The translations under genes and the position numbers were made by a program. The notes below the pieces were generated by a model. The model ran no database searches, had not been told where the DNA came from, and saw only the letters and a list, made by a program, of their open reading frames with translations. This document shows, piece by piece, positions 1 through 7,697 of a stretch of DNA of 22,933 nucleotides (positions are counted from its first letter, which is position 1; each line of letters starts with the position of its first letter). Source of the DNA: UBA11164 sp034376725 (GTDB lineage Bacteria > Pseudomonadota > Gammaproteobacteria > Xanthomonadales > Xanthomonadaceae); NCBI GenBank assembly GCA_034376725.1, contig JAXMJH010000037.1:1-22933 (forward strand), written 5' to 3'.

Positions 1-590
1 CCGAACTCGACCGCAAGGCGCGCGACCTGTTGGCCGAAGCCGGCGCCCTGCGCGGCCTGGCCGGGCATCGCCATCGGGCGCGCTGGGCCAGCGCCGGGGC
101 CGAGCGGCAATTGCCGCTGTTCGCCGACACGGCGCCCCCCGCCGAGGCGCGGATCGCCCTGCCGCCACCCAGCGCCGGCGAGGATGTGCGCGCCGACTAC
201 GCCACCACAGGGCTGACCCTGGGCCGCCATCCACTGGCGCTGATCCGCCGGCAACTGGTCGCCCGACGCTGCCGCCGCTCGGGCGAGATGGAACGCCTCG
301 GCCCGCAGAACCACATCCGTGCCGCCGGTCTGGTCACCCAGCGCCAGCGCCCGGCCACCGCCAGCGGCGTCACCTTCGTGACGCTGGAGGACGAGGACGG
401 CCTGTTCAACGTGATCGTCTGGCGCGACCTGGCCGAACGTCAGCGGCGCATCCTCAACGAATCCGAATTGCTGGCGGTCGATGGTCGTCTGGAGGCCGTC
501 GATGGCGTCCGCCACCTGATCGCCGCCCGCCTGCACGACTTCAGCGCGCTGCTGGCCGGGCTCGACGCCCGCTCACGGGATTTCCGCTAG
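1..590 (+). CDS. dnaE2: Error-prone DNA polymerase DnaE2/ImuC, C-terminal part (5' end outside window)
   Basis: This is the C-terminal ~195 residues of a DnaE2 (ImuC) type alpha subunit. The frame is open from base 3 with no start inside the window, so the gene begins upstream. DnaE2 is the translesion polymerase that works with ImuA/ImuB in SOS mutagenesis. The C-terminal OB-fold region is recognisable: a GHRHRARW segment, then LPLF, TLGRHPLALIR, the run GLVTQRQRPATASGVTFVTL followed by EDEDGLFNVIVWRDLAERQR, then VDGRLEAVDGVRHLIAARL and the terminal RSRDF motif typical of the family. The replicative DnaE1 would look different here and be followed by other genes. The imuA and imuB partners would be expected just left of the window. 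Family assignment is from recalled conserved motifs; confidence is high. Confidence 0.93.
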   Translation, partial: ELDRKARDLLAEAGALRGLAGHRHRARWASAGAERQLPLFADTAPPAEARIALPPPSAGEDVRADYATTGLTLGRHPLALIRRQLVARRCRRSGEMERLGPQNHIRAAGLVTQRQRPATASGVTFVTLEDEDGLFNVIVWRDLAERQRRILNESELLAVDGRLEAVDGVRHLIAARLHDFSALLAGLDARSRDFR

Positions 591-655
591 ACGCGGAAGT
601 CTGCCGTCAGCCGCGTTTTGCGCGGGGCGAATCGGCCGCGGTCGGCAAACCCGGC

Positions 656-684
656 TTCGCTCCGGCCGCGACTGCCGTTACACT
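656..684 (+). promoter_or_regulatory. Possible sigma-70 promoter of the serine hydrolase gene
   Basis: TACACT at 679-684 matches 4 of 6 positions of the -10 consensus. TTCGCT at 656-661 (3 of 6) lies 17 bases upstream. Transcription would start near 691, about 23 bases before the TTG start at 714. The match is weak and rests mainly on the position. Confidence 0.25.
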
Positions 685-713
685 CGCTGCTTCGCCATCA
701 GACAGGCACCGAC

Positions 714-1886
714 TTGAAACCCTTGCCGAACGCGTTGGCCAAACGCCTCATTGCCCCGCTGTTGATCGCCGTCCTGGCAGCCACTTCCACCCATGCCGAA
801 CCCGGCCCCTGGCCCGATGCCAGCTTCGATGCGCACTTCCGGCAGGTGATCGACGAGGCCGGAATCCCCGGCGGCGCCTATGCCATCGTCCGCGACGGCC
901 GGATCATCGAAACCGCCGGCCACGGCGTGCGCCAGGCCGGTGGCCACGCGCCGGTCACCGAGACCACGGTGTTTCGCATCGCATCGGTATCGAAAACCTT
1001 TGCCGCCGAGCTGACCGCGCTGCTGGTGCGCGATGGCGCGCTGCGCTGGGACGACACGCTGGGCAAGGCGCTGCCCGGTTTCCGCTTCAAGGGCGAGGGC
1101 CAGGCCCAGCGCCTGCAGATCCAGCATCTGCTGGGTCAGTCCACCGGCATCGTGCCCAATGCCTACGACAACATGCTCGACGCCAACCAGTCGCTGGCCA
1201 GCATCCTGCCGCATTTTCGCGAACTCGAGCCCAACTGTCTGCCCGGCGCCTGCTACACCTACCAGAACATCCTGTTCAGCCTGATCGAGCCGGTCATCGA
1301 GCGCGCCACCCGGCGCAGCTATGCCGAGCTGGTCGATGAGCGCCTGTTCAAGCCGCTGCGCATGCAGCACGCCTCGGTGGGCATGGCGGCATTCCTGGCC
1401 GAACAAAACCGCGCCCTGCCGCACGTCAAGCGCAGAGGCGGGTGGTCGCCGACCGAAGTGCAGCCGGGCTATTACGAAGTGCTGCCGGCCGCCGGCGTGA
1501 ATGCCAGCGCCGCCGACCTCGGCACCTGGCTGCTCGCCCAGCTTGGCCACTTCCCCGAGATCGTACCGCCGCAGGTGGCCCAGGAGATCACCCAGGCCCG
1601 TGTGCGCACCGCCCGCGACCTGCGCCGCAGCCGCTGGCGCGAACTGATTTCCGATGCCCACTACGGACTGGGCTGGCGCATCTATCGGCTCGGCAACGAA
1701 GAACTGTACCTGCACTCGGGCTGGGTAAAAGGCTACGTCGCCGAGATCGCCTACTCGCGCCAGCGCGGCACCGGGCTGGTGGTCCTGCTCAATGCGGAAT
1801 CGGGCAGCGCACTGAACGAAATCACCACCGCGTTCTGGAAGGCGGAAATCCGCAACGAACGGAACATCGCGCTGGGCATGCGCTGA
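714..1886 (+). CDS. Secreted/periplasmic serine hydrolase of the beta-lactamase (class C / AmpC-like) family
   Basis: This is a 390-residue protein if the TTG at 714 is the start. That codon opens a clean signal peptide: basic KR at 10-11, a hydrophobic core at about 12-24, and a probable cleavage after THA at 26-28. There is no ATG near the N-terminus; TTG codons at 723 and later are alternatives, and the frame also extends upstream to 618. The catalytic motifs of the serine beta-lactamase/DD-peptidase fold are in order: SVSK (S91, K94; SxxK), YQN (Y183, N185; YxN), and HSG within LYLHSGWVKGY near the C-terminus (the K/H-T/S-G motif). Such proteins include esterases, D-aminopeptidases and beta-lactamase-like enzymes, so the substrate cannot be named. 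C175 and C180 close to the YxN motif could form a disulfide in the periplasm. The gene stands alone, 123 bases after dnaE2. Confidence 0.88.
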   Translation: MKPLPNALAKRLIAPLLIAVLAATSTHAEPGPWPDASFDAHFRQVIDEAGIPGGAYAIVRDGRIIETAGHGVRQAGGHAPVTETTVFRIASVSKTFAAELTALLVRDGALRWDDTLGKALPGFRFKGEGQAQRLQIQHLLGQSTGIVPNAYDNMLDANQSLASILPHFRELEPNCLPGACYTYQNILFSLIEPVIERATRRSYAELVDERLFKPLRMQHASVGMAAFLAEQNRALPHVKRRGGWSPTEVQPGYYEVLPAAGVNASAADLGTWLLAQLGHFPEIVPPQVAQEITQARVRTARDLRRSRWRELISDAHYGLGWRIYRLGNEELYLHSGWVKGYVAEIAYSRQRGTGLVVLLNAESGSALNEITTAFWKAEIRNERNIALGMR

Positions 1887-1921
1887 TCCGCGCATCGGCG
1901 AGTATCGTCCGGGTGTTCGGG

Positions 1922-2047
1922 GTGACCCGCCGCCGCACATCGATCCCGGTCGCGGGCGTGGCCCGCTCCTACAGGGGTGGGTTTGCGCGACAAGCGCGGG
2001 GGCTGCCAGCGTGCGGGTCACGGCCGCGGGCGTGACCCGCTTCTGCA
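1922..2047. repeat. REP-like palindromic repeat cluster
   Basis: Two direct copies of a 22-mer, 1952-1973 and 2026-2047, agree at 19 of 22 bases (core GCGGGCGTGRCCCGCT, then YCTRCA). The core GTGRCCCGC occurs on the plus strand at 1922-1930, 1958-1966 and 2032-2040, and inverted at 2013-2021. The arms 2013-2022 and 2031-2040 are a perfect 10-bp inverted repeat around an 8-base loop. Intergenic position, palindromy and a GTAGGAGCGGG-type core are typical of REP elements in gammaproteobacteria. No RAYT transposase is visible in the window. Confidence 0.7.
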
Positions 2048-2048
2048 T

Positions 2049-2080
2049 GGCCCGGATGGCATCGGGAAACCATCCGGGCC
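2049..2080 (-). terminator. Strong hairpin just after purA, terminator-like without a clear U tract
   Basis: The arms 2049-2059 (GGCCCGGATGG) and 2070-2080 are a perfect 11-bp inverted repeat with a 10-base loop. It lies 14 bases beyond the purA stop codon. No T-run follows on the minus strand, so it may be a non-canonical terminator or an RNA 3'-end stabiliser. Confidence 0.5.
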
Positions 2081-2093
2081 GGCGCGTCGATTG

Positions 2094-3386
2094 TCAGGCG
2101 AACGGGTCGTGCAGAATGATATTGGCGTTGCGATCCGGGCCGGTGGACACCATCGCCAGACGGCAGCCAACCAGTTCCTCCAGTGCGCGAAGATAGGCGC
2201 GCGCTGCGGGCGGCAGATTGTCCCACTCGGTCACGTTGTGAGTCGATTCGTTCCAGCCGGGAAACTCCAGATAGACCGGCTCGCACTCATCCCAACCCGC
2301 GGCGTCCAGCGGCGGATACTCGGTTTCCTTGCCGTGATAGCGGTAGGCGATGCACATCTTCAGCGAGGAAAAGCCGTCCAGCACATCCAGCTTGGTGACG
2401 CACAGGCCGTTGATGCCGTTGATCGCCACGGCACGCTTGAGCGCCACCAGGTCGATCCAGCCGCAGCGGCGCGGGCGTCCGGTGGTGGCGCCGAATTCCT
2501 GGCCCCGTTCGCGCAGTCGCTCGCCGGTTTCATCGAACAGTTCGGTCGGAAACGGCCCGCCGCCAACCCGGGTGACGTAGGCCTTGGATATGCCCAGCAC
2601 ATAGTCGATCGCATCGGCGCCCACGCCAGCGCCGGCCAGCGCGCCGCCGACCGTGGTGTTCGACGAGGTGACATAGGGATAGGTGCCGTGATCGATGTCC
2701 AGCAGCGAGCCCTGGGCGCCCTCGAACAGCACCCGCTTGCCCTGGCGACGCAGCTCGTGCAGCAAACCGGCGACATCGTGTTTCATCGGTTCGACGTATT
2801 CGCCGAACGCCAGCGCCTCATCCAGCACCGCCTGGTAATCGACCGCCTCGGCACCCAGATAGCGGGTCAGCACGAAGTTGTGGTAGTCCATCACCGTGCG
2901 CAGCTTTTCGGCGAGTTCTTCCGGGTACTTGAGGTCGGCGATGCGCACGCCGCGCCGCGCCGCCTTGTCCTCGTAGGCCGGGCCGATACCGCGACCGGTG
3001 GTGCCGATCGCCTTGCGACCGGCGGCCTTTTCGCGGGCCTGATCCAGCGCGATGTGGTAAGGCATGATCACCGGCGTCGCCGGGCTGATCTTCAGCCGGG
3101 AGCGCACTTCCACGCCGCGCGCTTCCAGCTCGTCGATTTCCTTCTTCAAGGCCGCCGGGCTGAGCACCACGCCGTTGCCGATCAGACACAGCGCGTCGTC
3201 GCGCAGGATGCCCGACGGAATCAGATGCAATACGGTTTTCTGGCCGCCAATGACCAAGGTATGGCCGGCGTTATGGCCGCCCTGAAAGCGGACCACAGCA
3301 CCGATCTGCTCGGTGAGCAGGTCGACGATCTTGCCCTTGCCTTCGTCGCCCCATTGAGCGCCCAGCACCACTACCGATTGACCCAT
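2094..3386 (-). CDS. purA: Adenylosuccinate synthetase
   Basis: PurA (430 residues) joins IMP and aspartate using GTP to form adenylosuccinate, the first committed step of AMP synthesis, in the cytoplasm. The N-terminal GAQWGDEGKGK loop (residues 9-19) carries the catalytic aspartate D14, and GGHNAGHT carries the catalytic histidine H42. Further family signatures are TTGRGIGPAYEDK, the FEGAQGSLLDIDHGTYPYVT region and the purine-site KLDVLDG segment. Length matches the E. coli enzyme (432). The ATG at 3386 is chosen because the protein begins MGQSVVVLG as in relatives and a GGAG lies about 10 bases upstream; the frame remains open for another 52 codons upstream, but these are not conserved sequence. 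A terminator separates it from the hfl genes, so it needs its own promoter. Confidence 0.98.
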   Translation of the reverse strand: MGQSVVVLGAQWGDEGKGKIVDLLTEQIGAVVRFQGGHNAGHTLVIGGQKTVLHLIPSGILRDDALCLIGNGVVLSPAALKKEIDELEARGVEVRSRLKISPATPVIMPYHIALDQAREKAAGRKAIGTTGRGIGPAYEDKAARRGVRIADLKYPEELAEKLRTVMDYHNFVLTRYLGAEAVDYQAVLDEALAFGEYVEPMKHDVAGLLHELRRQGKRVLFEGAQGSLLDIDHGTYPYVTSSNTTVGGALAGAGVGADAIDYVLGISKAYVTRVGGGPFPTELFDETGERLRERGQEFGATTGRPRRCGWIDLVALKRAVAINGINGLCVTKLDVLDGFSSLKMCIAYRYHGKETEYPPLDAAGWDECEPVYLEFPGWNESTHNVTEWDNLPPAARAYLRALEELVGCRLAMVSTGPDRNANIILHDPFA

Positions 3387-3542
3387 TTTCGCTGCTCCGA
3401 ATGTGATTTTCCGCCGCAGGGCGCCGTCGCCTGCCGATTTCAGCCATTGCACCGGCATGGGCCGAGGCGGCGCTCGTCCAACGACCCAGAGCGCCTGCTG
3501 CCACCAGCCGGCACAGGGCCACGATTTGCTCCGGCCCGACAT
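3387..3542 (-). other. purA leader region between the upstream terminator and the start codon
   Basis: This 156-base non-coding interval must hold the purA promoter if the hairpin at 3543-3573 ends the upstream transcript. I see no convincing -35/-10 pair and no recognisable riboswitch. Only the Shine-Dalgarno-like GGAG before purA stands out. Confidence 0.35.
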
Positions 3543-3573
3543 GCAAAAAGCCGGAAGGATCCCGGCTTTTTGC
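3543..3573. terminator. Bidirectional rho-independent terminator after the hflK-hflC-DUF2065 genes
   Basis: GCAAAAAGCCGG at 3543-3554 and its exact complement at 3562-3573 form a 12-bp stem with a 7-base loop. The stem has an A-run on one side and a T-run on the other, so it has terminator form on both strands. It sits 34 bases after the DUF2065 stop codon. Confidence 0.85.
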
Positions 3574-3607
3574 GATTATCGCTCAAATTTTGCTGCACCG
3601 CAGCGGT

Positions 3608-3790
3608 TCAGCGCACCCACTGCAGCGAGACCAGGCCCAGAACCACCATGAATGCGCCATAGCGGCGCAGCCGGCTGTCCTCGGTCTGGATCAGCTGGGC
3701 GGCGGTGCGTTTCCAGCCGCCCGGCGCCGCCAGCAGAAATAGCCCTTCGAGCACCGCGACCAGGCACAGCGCCGCCAGCAGGTCGGTCAC
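3608..3790 (-). CDS. YjeT-like DUF2065 small membrane protein
   Basis: This is a 60-residue protein with two hydrophobic segments (about 2-22 and 43-60) joined by a polar stretch containing GGWKRTAAQLIQ and RLRRYGAFMVVLG. This matches the DUF2065 family, of which E. coli YjeT, encoded between hflC and purA, is the known example. The gene occupies the same place here. The start is GTG at 3790, 12 bases after the hflC stop, so it is probably co-transcribed and translationally coupled; the Shine-Dalgarno is weak. The function of the family is unknown; the context suggests an accessory role near the HflKC-FtsH membrane complex, which is inference. Confidence 0.85.
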   Translation of the reverse strand: MTDLLAALCLVAVLEGLFLLAAPGGWKRTAAQLIQTEDSRLRRYGAFMVVLGLVSLQWVR

Positions 3791-3802
3791 GCCGGCGGCC
3801 CG

Positions 3803-4672
3803 TCAACGACCGCGATCGGCGCTTTCGAAGTAGCGCAGGAACTCCGAATCCTTGTCCAGCACCAGTACGCCCTGTCCGTCGGCAAACGCATTGCGGTAGG
3901 CATCCAGGCTGCGCTGGAACGCATAGAACTCGGGATCCCGGCCGTAAGCGGCAGCAAAAATTGCCGTTGCCTGCGCGTCGCCCTCACCGCGAAACCGCTG
4001 CGCATCGCGCTCGGCTTCGGCCACCAGCACAACGCGCTGACGATCGGCGTTGGATCGGATGGTCTCGGAAATCTCCTGGCCTTCGGCGCGCAGCTCGTTG
4101 GCGACCCGCAGCCGCTCGGCGCGCATGCGCTCGAACACCGAGCCGATCACCTGGCCGTCTTCCGGCAGATCGATCCGCTTGATGCGCACGTCGACGATTT
4201 CCACGCCCAGGCTCTCGGTCGCCCGGTTGGACACCTCGACGAACCGCGCCGCCAGATCGGTGCGCTCACCGGAAACCACATCGGCCAGCGTACGCTGGTT
4301 GAACTCGTTGCGAATCGACTCCTGCACGATCGGGTTGAGCCGCTGCAGCGCGTTGATCTCGTTGCCGCCGGTGGCCTGATAGAAGGCGCGCACGTCCTTG
4401 ATCCGCCATTTGGCGAAGAAGTCGACGTTGACGTCCTTCTTTTCGCTGGTCAGATAGCGCTCCGGGCGTGAGTCGAGATTGAGCACCCGACGATCGAACT
4501 TCAGCACGTTCTGAATCAACGGCATCTTGAAATGCATGCCGGGCAGGATGTCGCTCTCCACGATGCGGCCGAACTGGAAGCGGATCGCCACCTGACTTTC
4601 GTCGACGGTATAGACCGCGCCCATGCCAATGAACAGCGCGACGACCAGCAGAATGATCGGAAGTGGTTTCAT
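3803..4672 (-). CDS. hflC: HflC, SPFH-domain modulator of the FtsH protease
   Basis: HflC (289 residues) pairs with HflK in a large inner-membrane complex that surrounds and regulates the FtsH protease. One N-terminal transmembrane segment (about 5-22) is followed by an SPFH/band-7 domain facing the periplasm, starting at YTVDESQVAIRFQFGRIVES and continuing through PGMHFKMPLIQNVLKFDRR. The C-terminal half is helical and charged, with AEGQEISETIRSNADRQR and the AEAERDAQRFRGEGDAQA segment typical of stomatin-like coiled coils. It is shorter than E. coli HflC (about 334). The start ATG overlaps the hflK stop as ATGA, the classic sign of coupling. FtsH itself is encoded in the same window at 11333. 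Confidence 0.97.
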   Translation of the reverse strand: MKPLPIILLVVALFIGMGAVYTVDESQVAIRFQFGRIVESDILPGMHFKMPLIQNVLKFDRRVLNLDSRPERYLTSEKKDVNVDFFAKWRIKDVRAFYQATGGNEINALQRLNPIVQESIRNEFNQRTLADVVSGERTDLAARFVEVSNRATESLGVEIVDVRIKRIDLPEDGQVIGSVFERMRAERLRVANELRAEGQEISETIRSNADRQRVVLVAEAERDAQRFRGEGDAQATAIFAAAYGRDPEFYAFQRSLDAYRNAFADGQGVLVLDKDSEFLRYFESADRGR

Positions 4673-5808
4673 CGGTTGCTCCCCTCACGAGTGGGACGCG
4701 GCGTGCGCGTGTCGCGCGGCGGTTCGGGGGTGGTCGACGGCAGGGCCGAGCTGGAAGCCGGCAGACGGCTGATCGCAGAGTTGGCGGCGGGCGCCCTGCC
4801 CTCGCCGTCCATCGGCAGATACAGCACATTGTTGCCATCGCCGGCATACACCTTGCGATTGTCGGCCAGCACCTGCTCAACGGTTTCCAGATACAGCCGT
4901 CGACGGGTCACTTCCGGCGCCTTGCGGTATTCGTCGTACAGCAGGTTGAAGCGCTCGGCATCACCAGAGGCGCGGGCGACGATGGCATCGCGGAAACCCT
5001 CGGCCTGGGCGCGAACGCGCGCCGCCTGACCGCGCGCTTCCGGAACCACCTTGCTGGCGTAGGCCAATGCCTCGCTCTCGATACGCTCCTTGTCCTCGCG
5101 GGCGCTGATCGCGTCGTCGAAGGCGTCGCGCACTTCATTGGGCGGCCGGGCGTCCTGCAGATTGAACACCGACACCTGCAAGCCGGTGCGATAGTTGTCC
5201 AGCGTGCCCTGCAAGCGACTGCGCGCTTCGGCGGCCAGTGCGGCGCGCTCGCCGGTCAGCACCATGTCCATGGTGGAACTGCCGATCACGTCGCGGACCG
5301 CGCTCTCGGCAGCCTGCTTGAGGGTTTCATCGGGGTTGCGGGTGCCGAACAGATAATTCTGCGGGTCGCCGACCAGATACTGCACGTTGAGCGAAATCTG
5401 GACGATGTTCTCGTCCTTGGTCAGCATGCGCACCTGGTCGGAGATGCTGCGCACATCGGTCACGTTGACCGTGAGCACGCGTTCGATCGGGCGCGGCCAC
5501 TTGAAATTGGGGCCTGGCGTCATCAGCCGGTTGAACTCGCCGAAGCGCAGCACGACACCGCGCTGACGCTCGTCGATCATCTGCCAGGAATCGAACACCA
5601 GCCAGATCAGCGCGAGCGCAGGAATCCACAGCAACGGACCGAAGCCGCCGCCGGCCCGCTTGCCGCCGGAGCCACCACTGCTGCCGCCGCCGAATACGCG
5701 GCCGAGGCTGTCCTTGAGCTTCTGGACGAACGCTTCGACATCGTCATTCGGATTCCCAGAGGGCTTCCAAGGTTCTTTTCCGCCCTTTCCGGGCTCATTC
5801 CAGGCCAT
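4669..5808 (-). CDS. hflK: HflK, SPFH-domain modulator of the FtsH protease
   Basis: HflK (379 residues) is the partner of HflC in the FtsH-regulating membrane complex. It begins MAWNEPGKGGKEPW, close to the E. coli protein, then has a glycine/serine-rich stretch (about 38-57), one transmembrane helix (about 58-76), and the SPFH domain opening with DERQRGVVLRFGEF. The motif PRPIERVLTVNVTDVRSIS and the helical repeat region EARGQAARVRAQAEGFRDAI follow. The C-terminal 40 residues are proline/threonine/arginine-rich and poorly conserved. ATG at 5808 is chosen over a TTG four codons upstream because the TTGGAG that would hold that TTG is a good Shine-Dalgarno for 5808. It overlaps hflC by 4 bases. 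Confidence 0.97.
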   Translation of the reverse strand: MAWNEPGKGGKEPWKPSGNPNDDVEAFVQKLKDSLGRVFGGGSSGGSGGKRAGGGFGPLLWIPALALIWLVFDSWQMIDERQRGVVLRFGEFNRLMTPGPNFKWPRPIERVLTVNVTDVRSISDQVRMLTKDENIVQISLNVQYLVGDPQNYLFGTRNPDETLKQAAESAVRDVIGSSTMDMVLTGERAALAAEARSRLQGTLDNYRTGLQVSVFNLQDARPPNEVRDAFDDAISAREDKERIESEALAYASKVVPEARGQAARVRAQAEGFRDAIVARASGDAERFNLLYDEYRKAPEVTRRRLYLETVEQVLADNRKVYAGDGNNVLYLPMDGEGRAPAANSAISRLPASSSALPSTTPEPPRDTRTPRPTREGSNR

Positions 5809-5949
5809 TCGAATCTCCAACGATTGTTCTGTAAGTGGCGCCAGCCGATGGCAGGCGGTGCGCCGGGAACGACGTGCAATCGAATCGCACGGTCATCCGG
5901 TGAGTATGCCGGGAAGTGGGCCAGGCCACATGGACCAGAACCCAGGATT

Positions 5950-7260
5950 CTAGAAACCCTCGTCCCCGGCGGCAAGCAAAAGCGGTTTCAACGGGCCGCC
6001 ATCGACGCTGGCCGCCAGCTTCCGGGCGGCGGCATCGGGCAGATCGATATGCAGATGCCAGCCGTTCTCGTTGCTGGCTTCCTCGCTGACGGCGCCCAAT
6101 TCATGCAGCCGGGCGCGCAAGCGCGCCTGACCGGGGCCGAGGTCGAGCTCGCCGTGCACCCGGCCGGCGCTGAAATAGTCTGCCAGTGCTTCGCGCAGCA
6201 GCGGCAGTCCGGCGCCGGTCAGGGCTGAAACCCAAACGGTATCGGGACGATCATCGCCGCAGCGATCGCGTCGCGGCTGGGCGCCCTCGATGCGGTCGAG
6301 CTTGTTGTAGACCCGCAGTTGCGGGAGGTCGCCTGCGCCGATCTCGGCCAGCACCGCGTTGACCTGTTCAACTCGCTCCTCGCGCGCCGGGTCGGCCGCA
6401 TCGACCACATGCAGCAGCAGATCGGCATCGCGGGCCTCGACCAGCGTGGAGCGAAATGCCGCGACCAGCTCGTGCGGCAGATCGCGCACGAAACCGACGG
6501 TGTCCGACAACATCAGCGGGCCGCAGCCCAGCCCATCGACGCGCCGCACGGTCGGATCCAGCGTGGCGAACAGTTTGTCGTCGGCATACACCTGGGCTTC
6601 GGCCAAGGCATTGAACAGGGTGGATTTCCCGGCATTGGTGTAACCCACCAGCGCCACCCGCGGGTTGGCGTTACGAACCCGGGCACGACGCATCTGAGTG
6701 TGCTGGACATCCACCTTTTCGAGCCGTTTCTGAAGCGACAGGACGCGCTTGGCCAACAGCCGGCGGTCGGTTTCCAGCTGGGTTTCGCCCGGCCCGCGCA
6801 GACCGATCGAGCCGCCGCGCTGGCGCTCAAGGTGAGTCCAGCCGCGCACCAGCCGGGTGGACATATGCTTGAGCTGGGCCAGCTCGACCTGGAGTTTGCC
6901 TTCGTGCGAACGGGCGCGCAGCGCGAAGATATCCAGAATCAGGCCGGTCCGGTCGACCACGCGGCGACCGAGCGCCTTTTCCAGATTGCGTTCCTGAACC
7001 GGCGACAGCGGGTGATTGACCAGCACCAGGTCGGCGTCGACCAAAGCGCACAGATCGAGCGCCTCGGTCAGCTTGCCGCTGCCGATCAGGGTGGCGGGGT
7101 TTGGGCGGGCCAGACTGGCCTCCAGCGTACCCACCACGGTGGCGCCTGCCGAACGTGCCAGCTCGGCGAATTCGGAAAGGGCTTCCGGGTCGTGGCTGGC
7201 GCGGGCCGGCCAGGGCTGAATCAGCAGCGCGCGCTCGCCACCTCGGGATCGTTCGAACAC
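5950..7260 (-). CDS. hflX: Ribosome-associated GTPase HflX
   Basis: HflX (436 residues) is a translation-factor-class GTPase that binds the 50S subunit and rescues or splits stalled ribosomes under stress. The N-terminal HflX domain includes ATLIGSGKL and the LVNHPLSPVQERNLEK region. The hallmark GGSIGLRGPGETQLETDRR is at about 149-167. The GTPase domain has G1 GYTNAGKS (206-213), G3 DTVGF (253-257) and G4 NKLD (319-322). The start is GTG at 7260, 7 bases after the hfq stop, so hfq and hflX are coupled. Its own stop is 141 bases from the hflK start, a gap large enough for a separate hflKC promoter. Length and motifs are normal for the family. Confidence 0.98.
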   Translation of the reverse strand: MFERSRGGERALLIQPWPARASHDPEALSEFAELARSAGATVVGTLEASLARPNPATLIGSGKLTEALDLCALVDADLVLVNHPLSPVQERNLEKALGRRVVDRTGLILDIFALRARSHEGKLQVELAQLKHMSTRLVRGWTHLERQRGGSIGLRGPGETQLETDRRLLAKRVLSLQKRLEKVDVQHTQMRRARVRNANPRVALVGYTNAGKSTLFNALAEAQVYADDKLFATLDPTVRRVDGLGCGPLMLSDTVGFVRDLPHELVAAFRSTLVEARDADLLLHVVDAADPAREERVEQVNAVLAEIGAGDLPQLRVYNKLDRIEGAQPRRDRCGDDRPDTVWVSALTGAGLPLLREALADYFSAGRVHGELDLGPGQARLRARLHELGAVSEEASNENGWHLHIDLPDAAARKLAASVDGGPLKPLLLAAGDEGF

Positions 7261-7267
7261 GGTCGGT

Positions 7268-7540
7268 TCAGTCCTCCGCTTCGGGCGCGTCGCCGTCGCC
7301 GTTGTCCTGCACCAGCGGGCCAGCCGGCCCGATGCGCACGTTGCGGGCCGGAACCACGGTGGAAATCGCGTGCTTGTAGACCATCTGACTCACGGTGTTG
7401 CGCAGCAGCACGACGAATTGATCGAAACTTTCTATGGTGCCTTGCAGCTTGATTCCATTGACCAGATAGACGGACACGGGCACGCGCTCGCGACGCAATG
7501 CGTTCAGGAAGGGATCCTGGAGGGATTGTCCCTTGGACAT
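7268..7540 (-). CDS. hfq: RNA chaperone Hfq
   Basis: Hfq (90 residues) forms the hexameric ring that pairs small RNAs with mRNAs. The Sm1 motif covers about residues 8-48, with the proximal-face residues Q8, D9, F39 and K56 and the rim patch R16-R17-E18-R19; the Sm2 motif contains YKHAIS (Y55 K56 H57), in the same register as E. coli. The tail after residue 70 is short and acidic (DNGDGDAPEAED), much shorter than the enterobacterial tail. ATG at 7540 has a GGAG about 10 bases upstream. It follows miaA with a 157-base gap, so an hfq-specific promoter in that gap is plausible, though I could not identify a convincing one. Confidence 0.99.
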   Translation of the reverse strand: MSKGQSLQDPFLNALRRERVPVSVYLVNGIKLQGTIESFDQFVVLLRNTVSQMVYKHAISTVVPARNVRIGPAGPLVQDNGDGDAPEAED

Positions 7541-7697
7541 GGGGGTGGACTCCGTTCTTGTTGTGGCGCACCAACCCGGTGCGGGGTACGGCCAATGGGT
7601 CCTGGCCGGAAAGACATCCATCTTACACGTGGCAGCCGTGAGGGGGAGGTCAGCGCACGGATTAGTGAAGCCGGCGAAGCGGCCGGTCAGGCGCGGT

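Noticed and set aside
611..625. CCGCG/CGCGG stem after dnaE2 as a terminator
   Set aside because: Only 5 bp with a 5-base loop and no U tract.
678..2048. 456-codon minus-strand ORF opposite the serine hydrolase
   Set aside because: The plus-strand frame has intact catalytic motifs and a signal peptide; this one has none and starts inside the REP-like repeat.
1977..3662. 561-codon plus-strand ORF opposite purA
   Set aside because: It lies antisense to an unambiguous purA, its translation has no recognisable motif, and long antisense frames are expected at this GC content.
4663..7452. Two long plus-strand ORFs opposite hflK and hflX (4663-6228 and 6319-7452)
   Set aside because: Both are shadows of conserved minus-strand genes with recognised motifs.
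7541..7697. Possible hfq promoter with TGTAAG as -10 on the minus strand
   Set aside because: No -35 at acceptable spacing; the best candidate is 20 bases away, so I do not call it.
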